From: Pseudophaeobacter profundi
Lineage (GTDB): Bacteria; Pseudomonadota; Alphaproteobacteria; Rhodobacterales; Rhodobacteraceae
Length of the DNA: 64,000 nt
NCBI RefSeq assembly: GCF_029697505.1
Contig: NZ_JARJEF010000003.1
Coordinates: 310,001-374,000, forward strand
Reading direction: 5' to 3'
The position numbers and the translations under genes were made by a program. How positions within the stretch are numbered: position 1 is the first letter of the stretch; each line of letters begins with the position of its first letter. The notes under the pieces are model-generated. The model was not told the origin of the DNA and searched no databases. It saw nothing but the letters and a program-made list of their open reading frames with translations. This document shows, in pieces, positions 20,851 to 28,887 of the stretch.

Positions 20851-20955
20851 TTTGATCCCTTTACTTACTAAGGCGATTACCCGCGGCCTGAACCCGTTGT
20901 GGCATCCAGGCCCCGATTTTGTTGCAGTGGGGTCTGCACCTCACTGCGTCACGGC

Positions 20956-20986
20956 GTATATAGGGAGCAGAAATTGCCCCTGCAAC
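20956..20986 (-). promoter_or_regulatory. candidate RpoH (sigma-32) promoter for dnaK
   Basis: On the minus strand a GTTGCAG -35 element (20980-20986) is followed, after 16 bases, by CCCTATATAC (20956-20965), close to the alphaproteobacterial heat-shock pattern of TTG-rich -35 and C-tract/TATAT -10. Its position upstream of dnaK fits. No transcription start data are available here. Confidence 0.5.
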
Positions 20987-21060
20987 CGCCTGAACGCATC
21001 GAGAATTGCGATTCAGTGCGCTTTTTTGCACGGGAGAGGGTTAAGAACGGGCTAATCACC

Positions 21061-21663
21061 ATGAGCATGCTGCGATTGCGTGGGTTTGAAATTCACAAAG
21101 GGTATCTGGGTCCTGCGGCGCAGCGCACCCTGATCGATGTGTTGCGACCGATTCTGCGGGCGGCACCGTTGTTTTCGCCTGCGGTGCCAGGTGGCGGCAA
21201 GATGTCGGTGCGGATGACCTCGGCTGGCGATTTTGGCTGGTATGCCGACGCGGCTGGATACCGCTATGCCGATTGCCACCCCAAGGGTCAGGCCTGGCCA
21301 GATATCCCGCAGCCGGTGCTGGATATCTGGCAGGATCTCACCGGATTGGAGCGGCAGCCAGAGTCCTGTTTGCTGAATTACTATGGCAAGGATGCCAGGA
21401 TGGGGCTGCATCAGGACAAGGACGAGGCGGATTTTTCCTATCCCGTGGTGTCGATCAGCCTGGGCGATGACGGGCTGTTTCGCATGGGCGACACCCGCCG
21501 AGGTGGGGCGACGGATCGGCTCTGGTTGAATTCAGGCGATGTGGTGGTGATGGGCGGCGCGGCGCGGCTGAATTATCATGGGGTGGACAGGATCCGCTTT
21601 GGCTCTTCCCGGTTGCTGCCCAAGGGCGGGCGGATCAATCTGACGCTGCGGGTGGTGACCTGA
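21061..21663 (+). CDS. alkB: AlkB-type 2-oxoglutarate/Fe(II) dioxygenase (alkylated DNA repair)
   Basis: Oxidatively demethylates 1-methyladenine and 3-methylcytosine in DNA. The 200-residue protein has the iron ligands His117 and Asp119 (LHQDKDE) and His173 (NYHGVDR), and the 2-oxoglutarate-binding arginines Arg191 and Arg197 (RINLTLR). CLLNYYGKDARMG just before the first ligand is characteristic. The ATG at 21061 is the first plausible start after the shared intergenic region; the next, at 21067, would remove only two residues. It is divergent from dnaK and transcribed alone. Confidence 0.93.
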   Translation: MSMLRLRGFEIHKGYLGPAAQRTLIDVLRPILRAAPLFSPAVPGGGKMSVRMTSAGDFGWYADAAGYRYADCHPKGQAWPDIPQPVLDIWQDLTGLERQPESCLLNYYGKDARMGLHQDKDEADFSYPVVSISLGDDGLFRMGDTRRGGATDRLWLNSGDVVVMGGAARLNYHGVDRIRFGSSRLLPKGGRINLTLRVVT

Positions 21664-21829
21664 GCCCCCGCCAAGCCCCGCAGCGGGACCGGGGGCGCGT
21701 GGCATGACCTCTCAATGGAAAGGGCGTGCTGCCACAAACCTGTGTTTCAGGTTTATGGACGAACGCTTTGAACATGCAAAATCAAAGCAGGAGAGCCAGT
21801 CGCGTGACTGCACATAAAGGCGATACGTT

Positions 21830-22651
21830 TCAGCGCCGTGCGTTCCAGCTGATAGAGGCATGGCGGCGGGTATAGAATTCACCCATCAAGCCAATCATGA
21901 CCAGCGCCAGCGCCACCCAGGCGGCATATTGCCAGCTGCTGAAATGCGGGTTGTAGTTGATAAAAGTATAGCCCCTTGCCTGATCGATGCAGTGAAACAG
22001 CGGGTTCCAATCAAACATCGCCAGCATAGAGCTGGGCAGGGTATTGGCCAAAAACATCTTGCCCGAGGCAATCATATTTGCCCGCTGGTAGACAGTTGTC
22101 AAAATGCCAACCGTTCCGGGGGACCAGGGTTTGAGTACCAGAAACACCAGCCCGACCGCCGCACCGGTGAACCAGGCCAGCAGCACCATGCCGTAAGCCT
22201 GGATAGGCTGTTCAATTTCTAGTGGGGTAAAGGCCACATGATAGACAAAGAGGATGAGGAACAGCGAAACCGTCTGAATATAAAGCGAGCCAATCGCCGC
22301 CGAGAGAATCGCCACCATGGTATTCATCGGCGCATGCTGCATCATCGGGCTGGCAGGGCCTTCGGCACCGGCCACGGCCCCAACGGTTTTCGTATGGGTC
22401 AGAAACAGAAAGATGCCCGACATCACGTAGAGCAGGAAATCCCCCCGGATCGCCGAGCCACGCAGCCCGATCACTGCAAACATCACGTAGAACAGGGCAA
22501 CAAAGATCACCGCCTGCATGATGTTCATCGCCAGGGCGATCAGCGCATTGTTATGCTTGGAACGGACGCTGCGCACGATAGAGTGGAATACTACTTCCAG
22601 CAGCGAAATGGCGCTGTAAAACCTCGTCTCTTCGGGGCGAACCTGAAACAT
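21830..22651 (-). CDS. ABC-2 type polysaccharide export permease (KpsM/Wzm-like)
   Basis: Integral membrane protein of the capsule/O-antigen exporter type. The 273-residue product has about six hydrophobic helices and the conserved FDWNPLFHCIDQARGYTFINYN motif region near residue 225. ASGKMFLAN lies just before it. Start choice: the ATG at 22651 (MFQVRPEE) begins at the family's usual N terminus with GCAGG upstream; a GTG at 22678 would add nine residues. No ABC ATPase gene is adjacent, so its partner must be elsewhere. It lies divergent from cysQ-kdsB, next to a carbohydrate-synthesis block. Confidence 0.88.
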   Translation of the reverse strand: MFQVRPEETRFYSAISLLEVVFHSIVRSVRSKHNNALIALAMNIMQAVIFVALFYVMFAVIGLRGSAIRGDFLLYVMSGIFLFLTHTKTVGAVAGAEGPASPMMQHAPMNTMVAILSAAIGSLYIQTVSLFLILFVYHVAFTPLEIEQPIQAYGMVLLAWFTGAAVGLVFLVLKPWSPGTVGILTTVYQRANMIASGKMFLANTLPSSMLAMFDWNPLFHCIDQARGYTFINYNPHFSSWQYAAWVALALVMIGLMGEFYTRRHASISWNARR

Positions 22652-22784
22652 TTTGCCTGCGATCTGTGCTGTGGCCACACGAGCCTGCTGATAACTGAAC
22701 GGACTTCTTGCTGATCCATCCTGTAATCAGCATAAGGGGGCAGAGAAAAATTTTCAATTAACCCGTTCAACGTGGGGGCTGTGC

Positions 22785-23591
22785 ATGACCTATGAAGCAC
22801 TAATTCCGGTGATCCGTCGCCTGGCAATCGAAGCTGGCGACAAGATCATGGAAATCTACAATTCCGACGATTTTGACGTAAAGGTAAAGTCTGACGACAG
22901 CCCGGTGACCGCTGCGGACGAGGCAGCCGATGCCCTGATCTCGGCCGGTCTGCGCAGTGCCTTCCCTGACATAATGCTGGTGACCGAGGAGCAATCCGAA
23001 TCGCACAAGACGCGTGGCGATACCTTCCTGATCGTGGATCCGCTGGATGGCACCAAAGAATTCATCCACCGCCGTGGTGATTTCACTGTGAATATTGCCT
23101 TGGTTGAAAAAGGTGTACCCACCCGTGGTGTTGTCTATGCGCCTGCGAAACAGCGGATGTTCTTTACCCTGGCGGATGGCTCTACCGTGGAAGAAACCAG
23201 CGCAGCCGGCGTCTTTGATCCGCAGGTGATCGGCGAGACCCGCGTCCTGAGCGTTGCACAAAGCGACAATACCGCGCTGATGGTGGTGGCGTCGAAATCG
23301 CACCGCGATCAGGCGACAGAGGACTACATTGGCAAGTATAACGTCAAAGACAGCAAGAGCGCGGGATCTTCCTTGAAGTTCTGCCTGGTGGCCACAGGCG
23401 AGGCGGATATCTACCCCCGCGTTGGCCGCACCATGGAATGGGATACCGCTGCAGGCCACGCGGTCTTGTCTGGTGCGGGCGGCAAAGTGGTACGCTTTGA
23501 CGATCATTCGCCGCTGCTCTACGGCAAAGAGGATTATGCCAATCCCTTTTTCATTGCCTATGCCCCTGATGTTGAACTGAAAGAAGCCTGA
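22785..23591 (+). CDS. cysQ: 3'(2'),5'-bisphosphate nucleotidase CysQ
   Basis: Hydrolyses PAP (3'-phosphoadenosine 5'-phosphate) to AMP, removing the by-product of PAPS-dependent sulfotransferases and sulfate reduction. The 268-residue inositol-monophosphatase-fold protein has metal ligands in TEEQSE (68-69), DPLDGTKEF (85-93) and EWDTAAGHA (about 210). GGGGG lies six bases before the ATG. It overlaps kdsB by one base (TGATG). Its presence a few genes before a PAPS-type sulfotransferase gene at 30591 is functionally coherent. Confidence 0.94.
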   Translation: MTYEALIPVIRRLAIEAGDKIMEIYNSDDFDVKVKSDDSPVTAADEAADALISAGLRSAFPDIMLVTEEQSESHKTRGDTFLIVDPLDGTKEFIHRRGDFTVNIALVEKGVPTRGVVYAPAKQRMFFTLADGSTVEETSAAGVFDPQVIGETRVLSVAQSDNTALMVVASKSHRDQATEDYIGKYNVKDSKSAGSSLKFCLVATGEADIYPRVGRTMEWDTAAGHAVLSGAGGKVVRFDDHSPLLYGKEDYANPFFIAYAPDVELKEA

Positions 23592-24391
23592 TGTCCGTCC
23601 TGATCGTCATCCCTGCCCGCTATGCCTCGACGCGCTACCCCGGCAAACCGCTGGTCGCATTGACCGGGGCGAGCGGTGAAAAGCGCAGCTTGATTGAACG
23701 GTCCTGGCGTGCTGCCTGTGCGGTGCAGGGGGTCGATCGGGTGGTGGTGGCAACGGATGATGACCGCATCCGTCAGGCCGCCGAAGGCTTTGGTGCCGAG
23801 GTGGTGATGACCGCCGAAAGCTGTGGCAATGGCACCGAACGCTGCGCCGAAGCCCATGCCGCCTTGGGCGGCGGCTATGAGGTGGTGGTAAATCTGCAGG
23901 GCGATGCGCCGCTGACCCCGCATTGGTTTATCGAAGACCTGGTCAAGGGGCTGCGCGCTGCGCCTGAAATGGGCCTGGCAACGCCGGTGCTGCAATGTGA
24001 CGGCGCAACGCTGAACAGCCTGCTGGCTGATCGGGCGGCGGGGCGCGTTGGCGGCACCACTGCGGTTTTTGGCCGCGATCGCAGCGGGCTGTATTTCTCC
24101 AAGGAGGTGGTACCTTTTTGCGCTGAACAGTTTGCCGCCGAGGACCTGACGCCGGTCTTTCATCATGTCGGGGTCTATGCCTATCGGCCGGATGCCCTGG
24201 CGGATTATCCCAGCTGGCCAGTTGGCCCGCTGGAACAGCTGGAAGGGCTGGAGCAGCTGCGCTTCCTGGAAAATGGCCGCAAGATTCTCTGTGTTGAGGT
24301 TTCCGCGCGCGGGCGAGAGTTCTGGGAGCTGAACAATCCCGAAGATGTGGCGCGACTAGAGGCGATGATGGCGAAAATGGGTGAAAATTAG
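23591..24391 (+). CDS. kdsB: 3-deoxy-manno-octulosonate cytidylyltransferase (CMP-KDO synthetase)
   Basis: Activates KDO with CTP for lipopolysaccharide or capsule assembly. The 266-residue protein begins MSVLIVIPARYASTRYPGK, the nucleotide-binding loop. It has NLQGDAPL near residue 99, where most family members have QGDEP, and the C-terminal LEQLEGLEQLRFLENG segment. The start overlaps the cysQ stop. A second CMP-activated sugar such as an 8-amino-KDO is possible but the standard reaction is most likely. Confidence 0.93.
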   Translation: MSVLIVIPARYASTRYPGKPLVALTGASGEKRSLIERSWRAACAVQGVDRVVVATDDDRIRQAAEGFGAEVVMTAESCGNGTERCAEAHAALGGGYEVVVNLQGDAPLTPHWFIEDLVKGLRAAPEMGLATPVLQCDGATLNSLLADRAAGRVGGTTAVFGRDRSGLYFSKEVVPFCAEQFAAEDLTPVFHHVGVYAYRPDALADYPSWPVGPLEQLEGLEQLRFLENGRKILCVEVSARGREFWELNNPEDVARLEAMMAKMGEN

Positions 24392-24622
24392 CGTAAATAT
24401 TCCCTGAAATGAGCAGGTTTTGTCTCGTTTTGCCGCGCTGTAGTTGAGATCAGTCATGGATTCGGTTCACAATAATGATAGGGGAGGCTCAGGCCTTCCC
24501 TGCATGAATGTTGGGCGCGGCCGATGGCGAGACAATGAATGTGGAGCGCTTGTATTGCGGACTGATCGGTAGACGTCCTGTGATATTTGACCAAATTATT
24601 GATGTGAAAGAGTGAGAACTCC

Positions 24623-25516
24623 ATGCGTAAAAAAGTAACAAAAGCAATTTTCCCGGTGGCCGGTCTGGGCACGCGTTTTTTGCCGGCAACCAAATCGGTC
24701 CCCAAAGAGATCATGACACTGGTTGACCGTCCCTTGGTGCAATATGCCATCGACGAGGCCCGCGCGGCTGGCATTAAGGAATTCATTTTTGTTACCTCGC
24801 GCGGCAAGGGCGCGCTGGAGGATTATTTTGATCACTCTCCAGTGCTGGAACAGGAGCTGCGCAAAAAGGGCAAGGACCAACTGCTGGAGGTGTTGAAAGA
24901 CACCTATATGGATAGCGGCGCCATCGCCTATATTCGCCAGCACCGCGCCATGGGGCTCGGCCATGCTGTTTGGTGCGCCCGTCGCCTGATTGCCAATGAA
25001 CCCTTTGCAGTGATTCTGCCGGATGACGTCATCGCCGCCGAGAAACCCTGCTTGCAGCAGATGGTTGAAGCCTACGACGAAACCGGCGGCAATATGGTTG
25101 CAGCTATGGAAGTGGCCCCGGAACAGACCAGCTCTTACGGGGTGCTGGATGTTGCCGAAGATCACGGCTCTGTCGTGTCGGTCAAGGGTATGGTGGAAAA
25201 GCCCAAAGCCTCTGAGGCGCCGTCGAACCTGGCGGTGATCGGGCGCTATATCCTTGGGCCATCGGTGCTGCGTAACCTGCGCCAGATGAAATCTGGGGCT
25301 GGTGGGGAAATCCAGCTGACCGATGCGATCGCCCAGGATATTGGCTCGGATGTGCCGGTTTCGGGTTTCCGTTTCGAGGGCGAGCGCTTTGACTGCGGCT
25401 CCAAGGCCGGGTTCCTGCAGGCGACGGTGTCCTTTGCCCTGTCCCGTCCTGATTTGCGCGACGATCTGATGGCGCATCTGAACAAGGTCACCCAGATCGA
25501 CAAGGCCGCTGAATAA
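24623..25516 (+). CDS. galU: UTP-glucose-1-phosphate uridylyltransferase
   Basis: Makes UDP-glucose from UTP and glucose-1-phosphate. The 297-residue product has the GTRFLPATKSVPKEM-like activation loop (AGLGTRFLPATKSVPKEI, residues 13-30), GLGHAVWCA and the EKPKASEAPSNLAVIGRY region near 190-210. GAGAACTCC lies before the ATG. The gap from kdsB (24392-24622, 231 bases) contains AT-rich sequence suitable for a promoter but no gene. It is the first gene of a block supplying UDP-sugars to downstream glycosyltransferases. Confidence 0.96.
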   Translation: MRKKVTKAIFPVAGLGTRFLPATKSVPKEIMTLVDRPLVQYAIDEARAAGIKEFIFVTSRGKGALEDYFDHSPVLEQELRKKGKDQLLEVLKDTYMDSGAIAYIRQHRAMGLGHAVWCARRLIANEPFAVILPDDVIAAEKPCLQQMVEAYDETGGNMVAAMEVAPEQTSSYGVLDVAEDHGSVVSVKGMVEKPKASEAPSNLAVIGRYILGPSVLRNLRQMKSGAGGEIQLTDAIAQDIGSDVPVSGFRFEGERFDCGSKAGFLQATVSFALSRPDLRDDLMAHLNKVTQIDKAAE

Positions 25517-25609
25517 GCGAGACGGCGGAAGGCTTTAGATGAAAACATCTGTTGATCGCATGCCCGCAGTGACCAATAGATACCAGGGCTGTGAAAGGCG
25601 TAAATCAAC

Positions 25610-26593
25610 GTGACGACTGTTCTTGTGACCGGCGGTGCCGGCTATATCGGATCTCATGCCTGCAAGGCGCTAAGAGCGGCGGGATATACACCTGTCACCT
25701 ATGATAACCTGGTAACTGGTTGGAAGGATGCGGTTAAATTTGGTCCCTTTGAACAGGGGGATCTGAAGAATCGTGCCCGGCTGGACGAGGTCTTTGCCAA
25801 GTACAAGCCGGTGGCAGTGATGCATTTTGCCGCCCTTAGCCAGGTTGGCGAAGCCATGAGCGAACCGGGCCGTTACTGGGCGAATAATACCGGTGGCTCG
25901 CTTAACCTGATCGAGGCAGCCGTGGCGGCGGGCTGTCTGAACTTTGTCTTTTCTTCCACCTGCGCCACCTATGGTGAACACGACAACGTGGTCCTGGATG
26001 AAAACACGCCGCAACTGCCGCTGAATGCCTATGGTGCCTCTAAACGTGCGGTCGAAGATATCCTGCAGGATTTTGGCGCCTCTGCCGGGCTGAATTCGGT
26101 GATCTTCCGCTATTTCAACGTGGCCGGTGCCGACCCCGAGGCCGAGGTGGGTGAATTCCACCGCCCCGAGACCCATCTGGTGCCACTGGTGCTGGATGCG
26201 ATCGACGGCAAGCGCGACGCGCTGACCATCTTTGGCACCGATTACGACACGCCTGATGGCACCTGCATCCGTGATTATGTGCATGTCTGCGATCTGGTTG
26301 ACGCGCATGTTCTGGGCCTGAAGTGGCTAGAGGATGGCAAGGGCAGCCAGGTGTTCAACCTGGGCACCGGCAGCGGCTTTTCGGTGCGCGAAGTCATGGA
26401 CCGTGGCGCTGCGGTTACGGGCCGCCCGGTGCCTTGCAATACCGGCCCGCGCCGGGCTGGTGACTGTACCAAATTGGTGTCTGGCTCGACCCGCGCGGTC
26501 ACCGATCTGGGCTGGGAACCGCGCCGGTCAACCCTGGATACCATGATTGCCGACGCCTGGGCCTGGCACCAGACGGGCCACTACGAGGCCTGA
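25610..26593 (+). CDS. galE: UDP-glucose 4-epimerase
   Basis: Interconverts UDP-glucose and UDP-galactose using bound NAD. The 327-residue SDR protein starts with a GTG and has the dinucleotide-binding GGAGYIGSH at residues 8-16, AVMHFAALSQVGEAM, SSTCATYGEH and the catalytic YGASKRAVE (Tyr-x3-Lys), then RYFNVAGADPEAEVGE. It follows galU by 93 bases. Together they would provide UDP-Glc and UDP-Gal for the glycosyltransferases that follow within six bases. Confidence 0.95.
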   Translation: MTTVLVTGGAGYIGSHACKALRAAGYTPVTYDNLVTGWKDAVKFGPFEQGDLKNRARLDEVFAKYKPVAVMHFAALSQVGEAMSEPGRYWANNTGGSLNLIEAAVAAGCLNFVFSSTCATYGEHDNVVLDENTPQLPLNAYGASKRAVEDILQDFGASAGLNSVIFRYFNVAGADPEAEVGEFHRPETHLVPLVLDAIDGKRDALTIFGTDYDTPDGTCIRDYVHVCDLVDAHVLGLKWLEDGKGSQVFNLGTGSGFSVREVMDRGAAVTGRPVPCNTGPRRAGDCTKLVSGSTRAVTDLGWEPRRSTLDTMIADAWAWHQTGHYEA

Positions 26594-26597
26594 TCTG

Positions 26598-27638
26598 GTG
26601 GCGCAGCCCCATGCCGCCGCATCCGCCCTGCCGGGCTGGGCTGCGCGCTATCGGCTGCGCCTGAAGCGTCGAAAACTTCTGTGGCGTGCCCTGCGGGCGC
26701 GGCACCGTCTGATGCCCCTGGTGGACCGCACCAGCGAGATTGCAGCGCAGGATATTCTGGCCTTTGTGGTGCTGCGCAACGAAGCGGTGCGCTTGCCCTA
26801 TTTTCTGGACTATTATCGCCGCCTCGGCGTCTCGCAGTTTCTGGTGGTCGACAATGCCAGCACGGATGGCAGCGCTGCCTATCTGACCGATCAACCGGAT
26901 GTCTCGCTATGGCAGGTTGCAGATGGCTATCGCGCGGCGCGCTTTGGCCTGGACTGGAGTGCCTGGCTGCAGCTGCGCTATGGTCATGGGCATTGGTGTT
27001 TGACGGTCGATGCGGATGAGTTGCTGACCTATGATGGCATTGACAGCCATGATCTGCAGGCATTGACGGCGCATCTGGCGGCGCAGGGGCGCAGCGGCTT
27101 TGGCGCGATGATGCTGGATCTGTTCCCCAAGGGGCCGCTGGACAGCCACCAGTATAGGCCGGGGCAGGACCCCTGCGCGGTGTTGAACTGGTTCGACACA
27201 GGCCCCTACCGCGCCACCCGCCAGAGCCCGATGGGCAGTCTCTGGCTACAGGGGGGGGTACGGGAACGGGCGTTTTTCGCAGACCGCCCAGAGCGCTCTC
27301 CGACCTTGAACAAGATTCCACTGGTTCGTTGGAATCGACGGTATGCCTATGTGAACTCAACCCATTCCCTGCTGCCGCCGCGCCTGAACGAGATATACGA
27401 GGGGCCGGGCGGGCTGCAGCCTGCGGGCGTTTTGCTGCACAGCAAGTTCCTGCCGGAGATTGTTGGTAAATCGGCAAGTGAAAAGCAGCGCCAGCAGCAT
27501 TTTCACACACCGCAAGATTTTGATGGCTACTATGACAGGCTGATGGGCGCGCCGGATTTATGGCATGAAAAGGCGCAGCTCTATCGTGGCCCGGCGCAGC
27601 TCTGTGCGGCGGGGTTGATGCCACGGTTGCAGTGGTAA
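26598..27638 (+). CDS. glycosyltransferase family 2-like protein (Glyco_tranf_2_4), copy A
   Basis: A 346-residue protein with a GT-A-like fold. FVVLRNEAVRLPYFLDYYRR opens the domain near residue 58, FLVVDNASTDGS follows, and the metal-binding VDADEL sits near residue 138. The second half shares LWLQGGVRERAFFAD, LNKIPLVRWNRRYAYVNSTH and HSKF blocks with the next gene. The GTG at 26598, five bases after galE, is preferred since an upstream start would lie inside galE. It probably adds a sugar to a surface glycan; donor and acceptor are unknown. Confidence 0.85.
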   Translation: MAQPHAAASALPGWAARYRLRLKRRKLLWRALRARHRLMPLVDRTSEIAAQDILAFVVLRNEAVRLPYFLDYYRRLGVSQFLVVDNASTDGSAAYLTDQPDVSLWQVADGYRAARFGLDWSAWLQLRYGHGHWCLTVDADELLTYDGIDSHDLQALTAHLAAQGRSGFGAMMLDLFPKGPLDSHQYRPGQDPCAVLNWFDTGPYRATRQSPMGSLWLQGGVRERAFFADRPERSPTLNKIPLVRWNRRYAYVNSTHSLLPPRLNEIYEGPGGLQPAGVLLHSKFLPEIVGKSASEKQRQQHFHTPQDFDGYYDRLMGAPDLWHEKAQLYRGPAQLCAAGLMPRLQW

Positions 27639-27876
27639 GGTCACCCGAACCGGGCGCATGGGGGCAGGCAGACAATAGTCAGCCGTAAAGAGGCCGCCTA
27701 ACCGCTTCTAAATTCGTTGTTTATAGAAGTTTTCCATGACATATTGCGGCCTGTGGTAGGCCGTTTCGCGGCCCTGGAATTACCCTGGGTCCATGCCGAT
27801 TTGGCCCTGCTACAGAATGTGTCGCAGTATGTGCCATTGCGTCTGGTACGGGGCATAGAACAGGCGTGGAGGGACT

Positions 27877-28887
27877 GTGGGGCTTTGGGATTCTTACCGT
27901 ATGCGGGTTCGGCGCAAGCGCAGGCTGGTGCGGGCGCTACGTAAATCGGCTGAGCTGAGCTGCCTGCAGGACAATACGCGCGCGATCCAGCCTAGTGATG
28001 TTCTGCTGGTCTGCACCATGCGCAACGAACAGATCCGGCTTCCCTATTTTCTAGACTATTACCGCAAGCTCGGGATCAACCATTTCCTGTTTGTCGACAA
28101 CGATTCTGACGATGATACGGTGGCCTATCTGCAGGGCATGGATGACGTGTCGCTGTGGCAAACCCAGGCGAGCTATCGGCGGGCGCATTATGGCGTTGAT
28201 TGGATGAACTACCTGAAACGCAAATACGCCCATGGGCATTGGGTTCTGGTGGTCGACCCGGATGAGCTGTTTATCTATCCCTTCTGTGATACCCGGCCCA
28301 TTCAGGCACTGACCGATTGGCTGGATAGTTCGGCCATCCGCAGTTTTTCTGCCATGTTGATAGATACCTACCCCAAGGGGCCGCTGGGCGAGACCCCCTA
28401 TCACGCTGGGCAAAACCCGCTGGAGATCGCCAATTGGTTTGATAGCGGCAATTACACCATCAGCAAGAACCCGATGTATGGCAATCTGTGGATCCAGGGC
28501 GGGCCACGCGCGCGGGTGTTCTTTGCCGATGCGCCGCGCAATGCGCCTGCCCTGAACAAGATCCCGCTGGTGAAATGGGATCGCCGCTATGCCTATGTCA
28601 GCTCGACACATGCCTTGTTGCCGCGCGGCTTGAACCAGGTTTACGAAACCGACGGCGGTGAAAAAGCCAGCGGCGCGCTGCTGCATACCAAGTTTCTTGA
28701 TACGCTGGGGGCCAAGGCTCAGGAAGAGCTGGCGCGCAGCGAGCACTATGCCAATTCCCGCGAATACAAGGCCTATGCCGAAGCGCTGGAACAGCAGCCA
28801 GAGCTGTGGTGCAAATGGAGCGAGAAATACATCAACTGGCGTCAGCTAGAGATCCTGGGCCTGATGTCCAAGGGAAACTGGGCATGA
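27877..28887 (+). CDS. glycosyltransferase family 2-like protein (Glyco_tranf_2_4), copy B
   Basis: A 336-residue paralogue of the preceding gene, similar along most of its length: CTMRNEQIRLPYFLDYYRKL, FLFVDNDSDDD, VVDPDELF, LWIQGGPRARVFFAD, LNKIPLVKWDRRYAYVSSTH and HTKF line up with copy A. The GTG at 27877 has GGAGGG just upstream. The 238 bases between the copies (27639-27876) show no convincing gene and may hold a promoter. Its stop overlaps the next start (ATGA). A tandem duplication followed by divergence is the simplest origin. Confidence 0.87.
   Translation: MGLWDSYRMRVRRKRRLVRALRKSAELSCLQDNTRAIQPSDVLLVCTMRNEQIRLPYFLDYYRKLGINHFLFVDNDSDDDTVAYLQGMDDVSLWQTQASYRRAHYGVDWMNYLKRKYAHGHWVLVVDPDELFIYPFCDTRPIQALTDWLDSSAIRSFSAMLIDTYPKGPLGETPYHAGQNPLEIANWFDSGNYTISKNPMYGNLWIQGGPRARVFFADAPRNAPALNKIPLVKWDRRYAYVSSTHALLPRGLNQVYETDGGEKASGALLHTKFLDTLGAKAQEELARSEHYANSREYKAYAEALEQQPELWCKWSEKYINWRQLEILGLMSKGNWA

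Noticed and set aside
18910-20871. Plus-strand frames opposite dnaK
   Set aside because: Shadows of the dnaK codon pattern; dnaK itself is unambiguous on the minus strand.
27717-27944. 75-codon frame between the two GT2-like genes
   Set aside because: It overlaps the well-supported start of copy B in another frame and has no recognisable domain.
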